Shown in pieces: positions 8,786 through 17,434 of a DNA stretch of 43,509 nt; the first letter of the stretch is position 1, and each line of letters begins with the position of its first letter. The notes under the pieces are model-generated. The model made no database searches and had not been told where the DNA came from. It was given only the letters and a program-made list of their open reading frames with translations. The stretch lies in assembly GCA_026400645.1 (NCBI GenBank), contig JAPLOP010000019.1, forward strand, positions 1 to 43,509, read 5' to 3'. The stretch comes from Alphaproteobacteria bacterium. Lineage in GTDB: Bacteria > Pseudomonadota > Alphaproteobacteria > Paracaedibacterales > CAIULA01. The position numbers and the translations under genes are program-made.

Positions 8786-10267
8786 CTATCCCTCATAATG
8801 CTTTACTAAAAAGTCACTCAACAAACGCACACCAAAGCCGGTCGCACCCTTGTCACTAAGGGGTTTGTCCTTTTTATCCCAAGCAACACCAGCAATATCA
8901 AGATGGGCCCACGGAACATCATTAACGAACCGTTTCAAGAATTGCGCAGCCGTACTGCTGCCGGCTCCACGACCTGATCCCACATTTTTGACATCAGCAA
9001 TATCGGAATCAATATCTTTGTCATAGGCATCCCCCAACGGAAGGCGCCAAACGCCCTCGCCAACAGATTGACCACTCATCGTTAATTTTTCAACCAAACT
9101 ATCATCGTTGGAAAACAATCCCGCATATTCGTGACCCAGGGCAACGTGAACAGCACCCGTTAGTGTTGCCAAATCAATCATCGCTTGTGGTTTAAACCGA
9201 TCCTGCGCGTACCACAAAGCATCAGCCAGGACCAAACGCCCCTCGGCATCGGTATTGACAACCTCAATCGTTTGACCAGACATAGATGTCACCACGTCTG
9301 CCGGACGTTGCGCCGAACCTGATGGCATATTTTCGGCCATTCCCATGATCCCAACGACGTTCACCTTGGCCTTGCGCAACGCTAAAGCTTTCAACAAACC
9401 CATCACAACCGCTGATCCACCCATGTCGTATTTCATGTCCTCCATATTATTGGATGGCTTTATGGAAATTCCACCAGAATCGAACGTGACCCCCTTGCCC
9501 ACAAAGGCAATCGGCGCCTGGTCTTTTGGACCATTCATCCATTGCAAAACAATCAGCTGGGATTCGTTAACGCTGCCTTGGCCAACACCAAGCAAAGCAT
9601 TCATCCCCAATTTCTGCATTTGTTTTTCGCCCAGGACCTCGACCTTGATTCCTAGTTTCTTGAGCTCGAGAGCACGTTCAGCCATAACAGCTGGATAAAG
9701 AACATTCGGTGGTTCCGATGTCAAATGACGCGTCAAAAACACACCCTCTGCTATGCTTTTAAGGGGCGCAAAGGTGGATTCGCTGATAGCAACATCCCCA
9801 GTAATGAACACGAGATCCTTTAGCAAGGACGTCTCTTTTTTCTTGGTTTTGTATTGATCAAATTTCCATGATCGCAAATATGCCCCGACGGCAATATGGG
9901 CGACGGCTTCCGATGGATTCATCATAGCCAAATCATGCAAATCAACAACAACCCGCGAATCCTGACATTTGCCAAGAATAGCCATTATTTTTGCGCCAAT
10001 CTCTTGTAACACCTGGGGGGTTAATTTTTCCGCCTTGCCCAATCCAACCAAAATGACCTGATGATAATCAATGCCCGACGATGCCAGAATAGAAAGCGAT
10101 TCTCCCTTTTTACCCGTAAACAACCCTTTGGATAGCGCCCGCGTTAAGGTTCCGCCTGCTTGTTGATCAAGCTGTTGCACTACCGCTGTCTGAATTTTTT
10201 CTTCAAAAACCCCCAGGATGATCGTTTCTTTGGATCCGGTGTTTTCTTTCAAGAATGAAATATGCAT
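8786..10267 (-). CDS. pepA: Leucyl aminopeptidase (M17 family)
   Basis: A two-metal cytoplasmic aminopeptidase that removes N-terminal residues from peptides. The 493 residues match PepA of other proteobacteria. The metal-binding and catalytic motifs are intact: VGKGVTFDSGG (about 256-266, K258 and D263), MKYDMGGSA (about 278-286) and the family signature NTDAEGRL (338-345). In many alphaproteobacteria pepA sits next to lptF and is transcribed away from it. Here it lies at the other end of the cluster, convergent with lptD across a 39-base gap. PepA can also act as a DNA-binding protein in E. coli; nothing in this sequence speaks to that. An AAGGG element about 10 bases before the ATG can serve as ribosome binding site. 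Confidence 0.96.
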   Translation of the reverse strand: MHISFLKENTGSKETIILGVFEEKIQTAVVQQLDQQAGGTLTRALSKGLFTGKKGESLSILASSGIDYHQVILVGLGKAEKLTPQVLQEIGAKIMAILGKCQDSRVVVDLHDLAMMNPSEAVAHIAVGAYLRSWKFDQYKTKKKETSLLKDLVFITGDVAISESTFAPLKSIAEGVFLTRHLTSEPPNVLYPAVMAERALELKKLGIKVEVLGEKQMQKLGMNALLGVGQGSVNESQLIVLQWMNGPKDQAPIAFVGKGVTFDSGGISIKPSNNMEDMKYDMGGSAVVMGLLKALALRKAKVNVVGIMGMAENMPSGSAQRPADVVTSMSGQTIEVVNTDAEGRLVLADALWYAQDRFKPQAMIDLATLTGAVHVALGHEYAGLFSNDDSLVEKLTMSGQSVGEGVWRLPLGDAYDKDIDSDIADVKNVGSGRGAGSSTAAQFLKRFVNDVPWAHLDIAGVAWDKKDKPLSDKGATGFGVRLLSDFLVKHYEG

Positions 10268-10341
10268 ACAATAAACCCTTTTTTTAGAATTTTAATTTAT
10301 AGTATTTCTCTTAATGGTTAATAGACAACAGAATGGCTCTC

Positions 10342-10424
10342 TGGATGGCCACGTCAGGCTTCGCCCTTCTCGCCATGACAACAATAACGTCATGGCGAGT
10401 GAGCAGAGCGAGCGTGGCCATCCA
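10342..10424. repeat. Nested palindromic intergenic repeat (type A)
   Basis: An 83-base nested inverted repeat in the gap between pepA and the ArnA-like gene. The outer arms are TGGATGGCCACG (10342-10353) and CGTGGCCATCCA (10413-10424), a perfect 12-base match. The inner arms are CTCGCCATGAC (10369-10379) and GTCATGGCGAG (10389-10399), a perfect 11-base match. The design resembles the small palindromic repeats around GTCATxGCGAG ... ATCCA known from Rickettsiales and other proteobacteria. There is no T-run, so it is not a standard terminator. The short reading frame across it (10333-10539) is not considered a gene. Confidence 0.8.
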
Positions 10425-10527
10425 AAAACACATCTATTACACACAGAAAAACACTTTAGTGATCAGTGTATACCCAAAATCCACTGATTCCGAGCAAAAA
10501 ATCCTGTCGCCTGTACCGGCAACAAAC

Positions 10528-11574
10528 CTAATCTGCTGAATCTAATTCACCCATTGGGCGCCCCAAATGGTAATCCAGCGTCTTCATCAGGGATGCTTTT
10601 AATGGTGTTGTTGGGGACCAGCCTAATATTTCCTGTGCATTTTTGATGGATGGCACGCGCCTTAGGATATCCTGATAATAAACACCATAATGATCGCCCG
10701 ATTGCACATCATTAACAATGACCTTGTCGGCGATTGCTTTATAGTCAGGATAGCCCTTGATCGAATCAATCAACAAATAAGCCAATTCCTTGATTGATAC
10801 ATCATTATCAGGATTTCCAATATTGAAAATTTGTCCACTTGCCTTGCCATCGACATTATCGATAATTTTTAACAACGCCGCAACACCATCATCGATATCG
10901 GTAAATGATCGTCGTTGTTGTCCGCCATCAACCAATTTAATTTCCCCAAGATAAAGGATGTCATGGATGAATTGTGTGACGACACGGGATGATCCTTCCT
11001 TTGGGGCATAGATGCTGTCCAGCTTTGGCCCCAGCCAGTTAAATGGCCTGAAAAGCGTATAATCCAACCCACTGTGCACGCCATAGGCATAGATAACACG
11101 ATCGAGCAATTGCTTGGAGCATGAATAAATCCAGCGTTGCTTGTTGATTGGCCCCAACACAAAGTTTGACGATTCTTCGTTAAATTCTTCGTCCGGACAC
11201 ATCCCATAAACTTCGGATGTCGATGGAAAAATAACCCGCTTTTTATAGGTTACGCATTGGCGCACAATTTCCAGGTTGGCTTCGAAATCAAGTTCGAACA
11301 CCCTCAATGGGTCGGTCACATACAACCCGGGCGTTGCAATTGCAACCAATGGCAAAACTGTGTCACATTTTTTGATGTGATATGCGATCCATTCTTTGTT
11401 GATGGTGATATCCCCCTCGACAAAATGAAAGCGCGGATTGCCAAGACTTCCGTCCAGCTTGTTGCTGTCCATATCCATTCCAAAAACTTCCCAGTCGGTT
11501 TTTTTAAGGATGGTTTCCGTTAAGGTGCTGCCGATAAAGCCATTAACACCAAGGATCAAAACTTTTTTAGACAT
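10528..11574 (-). CDS. NAD-dependent epimerase/dehydratase, ArnA C-terminal-domain type UDP-glucuronate decarboxylase
   Basis: A short-chain dehydrogenase of the extended SDR family that closely resembles the C-terminal decarboxylase domain of ArnA, without the N-terminal formyltransferase domain. Visible features are the NAD motif GVNGFIG (9-15), the ArnA-like blocks FHFVEGDI and LPLVAIATP, the PSTSEVYGMC block (S120, E121), the catalytic Y150-x3-K154, FRPFNWLGP, and RRSFTDIDDG carrying the expected catalytic arginine. The likely reaction is oxidative decarboxylation of UDP-glucuronate to UDP-4-keto-pentose or UDP-xylose. The substrate could be supplied by the ugd gene at 29.5 kb. An AGGA element sits just upstream of the start. 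The end product (L-Ara4N versus another pentose) cannot be told from this window. Confidence 0.82.
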   Translation of the reverse strand: MSKKVLILGVNGFIGSTLTETILKKTDWEVFGMDMDSNKLDGSLGNPRFHFVEGDITINKEWIAYHIKKCDTVLPLVAIATPGLYVTDPLRVFELDFEANLEIVRQCVTYKKRVIFPSTSEVYGMCPDEEFNEESSNFVLGPINKQRWIYSCSKQLLDRVIYAYGVHSGLDYTLFRPFNWLGPKLDSIYAPKEGSSRVVTQFIHDILYLGEIKLVDGGQQRRSFTDIDDGVAALLKIIDNVDGKASGQIFNIGNPDNDVSIKELAYLLIDSIKGYPDYKAIADKVIVNDVQSGDHYGVYYQDILRRVPSIKNAQEILGWSPTTPLKASLMKTLDYHLGRPMGELDSAD

Positions 11575-11728
11575 TTAAATTCCTAATTTGTTGGAGACTA
11601 CATGCCGCACCTCACGTTCGGCGTTGACAGATGATATCCTAAGATCTCTCATATTTCATCAAAATAAATAGGGGTCATTCTAAGGCAACGTAAATTTTGT
11701 TTGTTGATATAGTTTTGTTGAATAGCCT

Positions 11729-11758
11729 TTGAAAAATAACTTGCAAATAAAATAAAAT
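11729..11758 (+). promoter_or_regulatory. Candidate promoter of the MFS transporter gene
   Basis: A TTGAAA hexamer (11729-11734) and a TAAAAT hexamer (11753-11758) are separated by 18 bases, each matching consensus at five of six positions. The predicted transcript starts near 11765, downstream of the first in-frame ATG at 11757, so that ATG would not be translated. Apart from this, the 311-base divergent gap 11575-11885 shows no gene or repeat that I can support. Confidence 0.4.
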
Positions 11759-11885
11759 GCGAGTAAAAGCTGAGACAACAACAGGAGGATGGCAGCGCGA
11801 ATTATGGCGTCTTTCGCTGCTAAATCCCCATGACGAGTGCAACTGTCGAAATACGCTGCATAATGAACCACGAAAGGTGTTCGAT

Positions 11886-13241
11886 GTGACTTCCGATTGC
11901 GATAACCACTATCAAGAAATGCAACCTCTTCCTGCCCCATTAAAGAAATCCATCGCTCTGGTGCTCATGGGCAATTTCATGGAATATTTTGACCTTATGC
12001 TGGGTGTGCACTTAGCTATCGTATTGAATAAAGTTTTTTTGCCACAAGATACCGGATACGAACATATCTTGCGACCAATGACGTTTCTTATGCCTTTGTG
12101 TGTGCAGCCTATTGGGGCATTGGTCTGGGGCTATGTTGGCGACAACTTCGGCAGAAAAATTGTGCTCATTACTACCATGATGTTTATGTCTGTTTGTTGT
12201 ATTTTCTTGACCTTTATACCTACCTATGCCCAGTGGGGCATAATGTCAACCATATGCTTTTTTACTATTCGTTCGATTCAATCTATTATGACATCAGGGG
12301 AAAATGGATCTGCGGATGTCTATGTCGCAGAAATAGTGTCAGCGCCTAAAAGTTATTTTTTGGCAACAATTCTTGAATGCTCTTGTTCCCTTGGTGGGTT
12401 ATTTGCGTGCCTTGTTGGTTCGTTGAGTTTGCTTATTGACCCAGTAGCTGGATGGAAGATAGCGTTTATAGTAGGGGGAACGATTGCTGTTTTGGGAGGT
12501 TATGCTCGAAAAGATTTAAAAGAAACACCTGAGTTTTTAAATTTTGCTTATACGAAACGGAACAAAGAAAAAGAAACCAACATCAATCAAACGTATGTGT
12601 TTAGAAATATTTTTGCTGAAGGATTGGCGCACACGTATGTAGGGATGTTTTTTTATGTACAATTCGCCTATCTACCATCGATATTAGAAAAACAGTTTGG
12701 GTGGAGCACTTCTAAAATTTTATTAAATAGCACCTGTCTTTTGTTGGGATCCATAGTTTGTGAAGTTGCTGTAGGTTTGCTTGCTCTAAAAATTGACCCA
12801 AGGAAAACACTAAAAACTCTCTACGCTTTAGGTATTGTCAGTTGCTTATTTTTTAGTACTCAATCATGGCTGTTGTCGTCTCCATCGAGTATAATTTTTA
12901 CACAATCCTTTTTTTATATTTTTGCGGTAGGAATTGTTCCTGTTATACCTATCTTTATTAAATCATACCCATTAAAGCATCGCTTAAAATCTCATATGTG
13001 GGGTTTGGTTCTTGCTAAGATGGTGGCGCTTCTATTAACGGCATATGTTTGCGAGAAATTTGACAGCATTAACATCTTATTATTAGTAATGGCAGGTGCA
13101 GCCGGGGTGTCTTTAATAGGTGTGTACTTATTTAAGGCTTATGACGAGGGCATGACGAAAGAAGAAAGACAAAATTACCACCTAAGGAATGATATGATCC
13201 TTACAAAGGCTTATTCCAAATGGCAAAAAGAACATCATTGA
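11886..13241 (+). CDS. MFS transporter, metabolite:H+ symporter (ProP-like) type
   Basis: A 12-helix major facilitator protein of about 451 residues. The first helix, VLMGNFMEYFDLMLGVHLAIVL, and the loop 2-3 signature GYVGDNFGRK are typical of the ProP/metabolite:H+ symporter group, whose members carry osmolytes or organic acids. Substrate specificity cannot be read from the sequence. The open frame extends to an ATG at 11757, but the upstream 43 codons do not look like protein. The GTG at 11886 has a good AAAGG ribosome binding site (11873-11877, 8-base spacing); an ATG at 11919 is a further possibility. The gene is visibly AT-richer than pepA or ileS next to it. MFS proteins of this type are frequent in intracellular alphaproteobacteria, where host metabolite uptake is a plausible but unproven role. 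Confidence 0.8.
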   Translation: MTSDCDNHYQEMQPLPAPLKKSIALVLMGNFMEYFDLMLGVHLAIVLNKVFLPQDTGYEHILRPMTFLMPLCVQPIGALVWGYVGDNFGRKIVLITTMMFMSVCCIFLTFIPTYAQWGIMSTICFFTIRSIQSIMTSGENGSADVYVAEIVSAPKSYFLATILECSCSLGGLFACLVGSLSLLIDPVAGWKIAFIVGGTIAVLGGYARKDLKETPEFLNFAYTKRNKEKETNINQTYVFRNIFAEGLAHTYVGMFFYVQFAYLPSILEKQFGWSTSKILLNSTCLLLGSIVCEVAVGLLALKIDPRKTLKTLYALGIVSCLFFSTQSWLLSSPSSIIFTQSFFYIFAVGIVPVIPIFIKSYPLKHRLKSHMWGLVLAKMVALLLTAYVCEKFDSINILLLVMAGAAGVSLIGVYLFKAYDEGMTKEERQNYHLRNDMILTKAYSKWQKEHH

Positions 13242-13325
13242 TCAGAAATGGATCTTAAGTAATCTGAGTTCGATATAAGACAATGGCATTCGGTTAGCAT
13301 GAAATTCACATCAAACAGGACATTC

Positions 13326-13362
13326 CCCCGTCCTCCCGCGACTTGATCGCGGGAGGACGGGG
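13326..13362. repeat. Perfect 15-bp palindrome (type B repeat) between convergent genes
   Basis: Arms CCCCGTCCTCCCGCG (13326-13340) and CGCGGGAGGACGGGG (13348-13362) pair perfectly around a 7-base loop ACTTGAT. The element lies between the convergent ends of the MFS gene and ileS. It has no T-run on either side, so a classical intrinsic terminator is not supported, although the strong hairpin could protect or end both transcripts. It shares the 14-base core CGTCCTCCCGCGAC with the elements near 19134 and 33323. Confidence 0.85.
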
Positions 13363-13402
13363 TAATTCTTATAAACCGACAAGAAAAAGACGGGTATATA
13401 CC

Positions 13403-16240
13403 CTATCCCTCCCCAATCGCATCCTCGCACCGATGGCATAAATCCGGATGGGGGCGTTCGGTCACCGCCCGTGAATTCGACATCGTCGCTTGCCCAACCT
13501 CTGGCAACACTCGCCAACAGCGTGGGCATTTCGCACCCTCTGCCAGGCTGGCTATGACACCAATATCCTCTAAATCATCCGCTGTAACGGCACTGGCTGG
13601 TGGCTGCGCAATCACCATTTTGGCCCCTGACGTGATTGATAATTCTGCCAAATCAACATCCAAAGATTCAAACAACGCAGCGACTTCGCTGGTTCCATAA
13701 ACAACGACTTGGGCCTGCAAGCTGGATCCAATGGTTTTGGCTGACCGTTCCAATTCCAGCGTATTGGTGATGACCTTGCGGATCGTTCGAACTGTTTCCC
13801 ACCGGTTGGCAAGATCAGCATCAAACCAATCATCCGGCAATTCAGGGAACAGTTGTTCATGGATGCTGGTCTTTTGGTCGCCCTTGTAATCATGCCAGGC
13901 TTCTTCGGCTGTAAAACTTAGAACCGGAGCCAACCAATGCACCAGACTTAGAAAGACATGATTCATAACAGTTCTGGTGGATCGTCGCTTTAGTGAATCC
14001 GGCGCATCACAATATAAACTATCCTTTCGGATATCGAAATAAAAGGCAGACAAATCCATCGCACAAAACGTGTGCAACGCTGTATAGAACGCGGAAAAAT
14101 CGTAGTCAACAAGACACTGCTGATGCAGGGTTTCCAAATTCTTTAACTGATGCAGTATATATTTTTCGAGACTTGGAAGATCATCATGCGAAACCGTCTC
14201 GTCATCCGAATGTCCATTCAGGGCCCCCAACAAATACCGCAGGGTATTCCTAAGACGCCTGTAGATATCCTCCTGGTATTTCAAAATCTCTTTGCCGATA
14301 CGCAAATCTTGAGTATAATCGGACCCAACAACCCAAAGGCGCAAAAGATCCGCCCCCAGGGTATTGACGATTTCATCCGGCGCGACCACGTTCCCGGATG
14401 ATTTGGACATTTTGTATCCCTTTTCATCCAGAACGAATCCATGCGTCACAACCTGACGATAGGGGGCTTTCCCTGTAATTCCACACGATTCAATCAGGGA
14501 CGATTGGAACCATCCGCGATGTTGGTCCGATCCCTCGAAATACAAATCAGCGGGCCATGTTAGGTTTGGTCGATCTTCTAAAACGAAATGGTGGGTACAG
14601 GCGCTATCAAACCAAACATCAACGATATCGCTAACCTTTTCGTAATCGTCGGCTTTGTATTTACTGCCAAGGAAGTAGGATGAATCATGGCGTTGCCAGG
14701 CCTCTATCCCCTCGTCAGCAATTGCCTGGACAATTCGGCCATTTACCGCAGGGTCACGCAGTGGCTCCCCCGTTTCATGATGAACAAACAATGCAATAGG
14801 CACGCCCCATGTCCGTTGACGCGACAAACACCAATCAGGGCGCTTTTCCACCATGCTCAGGATTCGGTTTTTGCCCTGTGCCGGGAACCATTCGACCCCA
14901 TGAATCGCATCCACGGCTTTTTGTCGCACGGCATCAATATCAACAAACCATTGGGATGTTGCGCGGTAAATCAGCGGAGTTTTTGACCGCCATGAATGGG
15001 GGTAACTATGGGTGATTTTACCAGAATGCAACAGGGCGCCGACGTTCCGTAATTCTTCCAGAATCCTTGGGGCCACCTTGTATACATGATCACCAGCGAA
15101 CAGGGGAACGTGGGCATAATACGTGCCATCCGCCTGAACTGTTGCCGGAACCTCTAGGCCATATGTTTGTCCCACACCAAAATCCTCGACACCGTGTCCG
15201 GGGGCTGTGTGAACCAAACCCGTACCCGAATCTGTTGTAACGTGGTCGCCTGGGATCAGGGGGACATCAAAATCATACCCATGGCCGCGCCATGGATGGG
15301 CGGAAATCGTCCCTGCAAGCTCGCCCCCCTTGACTGTGCCAATCGATGCGTAATTCTGAATACCCGTCTTGGTGACAAATTCCTGGACCAGGTCATGCGC
15401 AATCACAAAGCGTTTCCCGGCTGCAATCAGATCCGTTCCATCGATCACCTCGATCAGGGTGTATGTAAATTCTGGGCCATAAGCAATGCCCCGGTTACCC
15501 GGCAAGGTCCATGGCGTCGTCGTCCAAATAACCATGGATGCGCCCTCTAGCAATGGGATGGATGCTTTAACGATTTTGAACGCAACATAAATAGAATGGC
15601 TTGTGTGGTCACGATATTCGACCTCGGCCTCGGCCAGGGCTGTACCCTCGACCACCGACCATAAAACCGGTTTTAATCCCCGATATAACAAACCATTCAT
15701 ATGGAATTTCAGGATTTGTTCTGCAATCCGCGATTCTGTCTTTGGATCCATCGTTTTATAAGGATCGTCCCAATCAGCGATAATTCCCAGGCGCTTTAAT
15801 TCTTCTTTTTGAACACCAATCCATTTTGATGCAAACGACCGGCATTCAGCCAGAAATTCTAGGACAGGAATCTCTTCTTTCTTTTTGCCGTGAGCGCGGT
15901 AATTTTCCTCGACCTTCCATTCAATGGGCAAACCGTGGCAATCCCATCCTGGAACCAATGGCGCATCGCACCCTTTCATCTGATAGGTTTTCGTTACGAT
16001 ATCTTTTAAGATATAGCTTAGCGCATGCCCAATATGGATATGCCCATTGGCATAAGGGGGGCCAAAGTGCAGAATGAATTTTTTCTTATTTTTGGCCGTA
16101 TTCCGCAACCTTCTGTGCAGATCGATATCCTGCCAATATTTGATCAGTTCTGGTTCGCGCTTTGCCAGACCAGCCTTCATTGAAAAATTGGTCTTGGGCA
16201 AAAAAACAGTGTTTTTATAATCCAGGTTTTTGTGATCCAT
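13403..16240 (-). CDS. ileS: Isoleucyl-tRNA synthetase
   Basis: A class I aminoacyl-tRNA synthetase that charges tRNA-Ile and edits misactivated valine. With the ATG at 16240 the product is 945 residues, normal for the bacterial type. Motifs in order are the HIGH region PPYANGHIHIGH (about 61-72), the editing domain with TTTPWTLPGN and the KMSKSSGN signature (around residue 600). Last come an anticodon-binding domain and a C-terminal zinc ribbon with CPRC and CHRC. An in-frame GTG at 16351 would add 37 residues. It is rejected because the conserved N-terminus (DYKNTVFLPKTNFSM) follows the ATG, and because the best promoter (16281-16310) lies between the two. The gene is downstream of mutY on the same strand with a 162-base gap. 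Confidence 0.97.
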   Translation of the reverse strand: MDHKNLDYKNTVFLPKTNFSMKAGLAKREPELIKYWQDIDLHRRLRNTAKNKKKFILHFGPPYANGHIHIGHALSYILKDIVTKTYQMKGCDAPLVPGWDCHGLPIEWKVEENYRAHGKKKEEIPVLEFLAECRSFASKWIGVQKEELKRLGIIADWDDPYKTMDPKTESRIAEQILKFHMNGLLYRGLKPVLWSVVEGTALAEAEVEYRDHTSHSIYVAFKIVKASIPLLEGASMVIWTTTPWTLPGNRGIAYGPEFTYTLIEVIDGTDLIAAGKRFVIAHDLVQEFVTKTGIQNYASIGTVKGGELAGTISAHPWRGHGYDFDVPLIPGDHVTTDSGTGLVHTAPGHGVEDFGVGQTYGLEVPATVQADGTYYAHVPLFAGDHVYKVAPRILEELRNVGALLHSGKITHSYPHSWRSKTPLIYRATSQWFVDIDAVRQKAVDAIHGVEWFPAQGKNRILSMVEKRPDWCLSRQRTWGVPIALFVHHETGEPLRDPAVNGRIVQAIADEGIEAWQRHDSSYFLGSKYKADDYEKVSDIVDVWFDSACTHHFVLEDRPNLTWPADLYFEGSDQHRGWFQSSLIESCGITGKAPYRQVVTHGFVLDEKGYKMSKSSGNVVAPDEIVNTLGADLLRLWVVGSDYTQDLRIGKEILKYQEDIYRRLRNTLRYLLGALNGHSDDETVSHDDLPSLEKYILHQLKNLETLHQQCLVDYDFSAFYTALHTFCAMDLSAFYFDIRKDSLYCDAPDSLKRRSTRTVMNHVFLSLVHWLAPVLSFTAEEAWHDYKGDQKTSIHEQLFPELPDDWFDADLANRWETVRTIRKVITNTLELERSAKTIGSSLQAQVVVYGTSEVAALFESLDVDLAELSITSGAKMVIAQPPASAVTADDLEDIGVIASLAEGAKCPRCWRVLPEVGQATMSNSRAVTERPHPDLCHRCEDAIGEG

Positions 16241-16280
16241 TGGTTTGTGACGGCGCCATACTATGTGAAAAGATATATCT

Positions 16281-16310
16281 TTTATAGGATATTCAGGCAC
16301 CCGATAGCAA
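16281..16310 (-). promoter_or_regulatory. Candidate promoter of ileS
   Basis: On the minus strand TTGCTA (16310-16305) and TATAAA (16286-16281) are separated by 18 bases. The predicted start of transcription, near 16274, lies just upstream of the ATG at 16240 and downstream of the alternative GTG at 16351. This supports the shorter IleS. Confidence 0.45.
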
Positions 16311-16402
16311 TAAGAGTTGCGTTGGGGTTGAATGATTTTATTACAGGACACCCCGGATCAGGTCATGCCCTAGCATCAAACATAAATATGAGAAGAATTA
16401 CT

Positions 16403-17434
16403 TTAAAACGTTTTGTAGGTAATTTTTATCTTGTTTGCAACTTTTTTCATGAGCGTGGGCAGCGCATAAGCAGACAAATCGGACAGGTCAGCCCAAATAC
16501 CATCCGGGCAGCCATCCGATTTCCCCACCATTATATGTAGCGTTAAATGAAAATGGGTAAATGTATGCCTCACGACTTCGTCCAGGGTCTGCCACTGACC
16601 ACCCAATTCACCCGATGGACATGCCCCATCCTCCCACGGCGTTGTTGGAAATCCCATCATTCCGCCCAGCAACCCTTTTTCTGGACGCCTTTCCAACAGG
16701 ATGCGCCCGTGGTCATCCAGCATACAATAAACAATCCCAAATCGTTCTGGCTTTGGGGGTTTTTGGATTCGCCTTGGCAGATCAGCCGCGATGTCATCCT
16801 GAAAAGCCTTGCATATACCGACCAGTGGGCAATTCTGGCATAACGGTTGCCGCGGTTTACAAACAAGGGACCCCAAATCCATCAGGCTTTGCGCGAAATC
16901 GCCGGCCCGATCGAGGTGATCAAACAAGGATGCAACGCCCCACACCGCGTCTTTTAAGGCTGGAAGGGGGGTTTGTATGGCAAAAAGTCGTGAAAAAACA
17001 CGGATCACGTTCCCATCCACGGGCACAATCGGATGATCAAATGCAATCGATGCAATGGCTGCCGCCGTATACGCGCCGACCCCGGGCAATTTCTGCAAAG
17101 CATCCGGATCCGACGGAATCCCCATCGCTGCCATTTGCTGCGCCGCCCTGTAAAGGTTACGCGCACGGCTGTAATACCCCAACCCCTGCCATTCCACCAA
17201 AACATCATCCAGTGTGTCGGCCGCTAAATCTTCGATCCTGGGCCAGCGATCTATAAACCGATTAAAATAATTGATTACCGTCCCAACCGTTGTTTGTTGT
17301 AACATGATTTCGCTTAGGTACACATGGTACGGATTTGGGGCGCACCCCGCGTTTGCACGCCATGGCAAAACACGCCGGTTTTGGTCATACCACTGCAGCA
17401 AACGAATTCGAATTTGATTCTGGATTGATATCAT
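16403..17434 (-). CDS. mutY: A/G-specific adenine DNA glycosylase MutY
   Basis: This base-excision enzyme removes adenine mispaired with 8-oxoguanine. With the ATG at 17434 the product has 343 residues, the usual size. Visible elements are the catalytic glutamate in LSEIMLQQT (E42), the helix-hairpin-helix LPGVGAYTAAAI (about 116-127) and the catalytic aspartate in VPVDGNV (D140). The iron-sulfur cysteines are C192, C199, C202 and C208 (C-x6-C-x2-C-x5-C). A NUDIX-like C-terminal domain that reads 8-oxoG follows, with RHTFTHFHL. The frame continues upstream to 17503, but the ATG at 17434 has a G-rich ribosome binding site (GGTGGGGG) and aligns with the family start. This start codon overlaps that of dciA on the other strand. 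ileS follows downstream. Confidence 0.95.
   Translation of the reverse strand: MISIQNQIRIRLLQWYDQNRRVLPWRANAGCAPNPYHVYLSEIMLQQTTVGTVINYFNRFIDRWPRIEDLAADTLDDVLVEWQGLGYYSRARNLYRAAQQMAAMGIPSDPDALQKLPGVGAYTAAAIASIAFDHPIVPVDGNVIRVFSRLFAIQTPLPALKDAVWGVASLFDHLDRAGDFAQSLMDLGSLVCKPRQPLCQNCPLVGICKAFQDDIAADLPRRIQKPPKPERFGIVYCMLDDHGRILLERRPEKGLLGGMMGFPTTPWEDGACPSGELGGQWQTLDEVVRHTFTHFHLTLHIMVGKSDGCPDGIWADLSDLSAYALPTLMKKVANKIKITYKTF

Noticed and set aside
10333-10539. Open frame of 68 codons between pepA and the ArnA-like gene
   Set aside because: It consists mostly of the two arms of a palindromic repeat and has no ribosome binding site or protein-like character.
16241-16351. Longer IleS starting at the GTG at 16351
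   Set aside because: The extra 37 residues are not family-like, and the candidate promoter at 16281-16310 lies downstream of that start.
16561-17256. 231-codon open frame opposite mutY
   Set aside because: It is fully antisense to a conserved gene, is rich in Pro/Arg/His as antisense frames often are, and matches no known motif.
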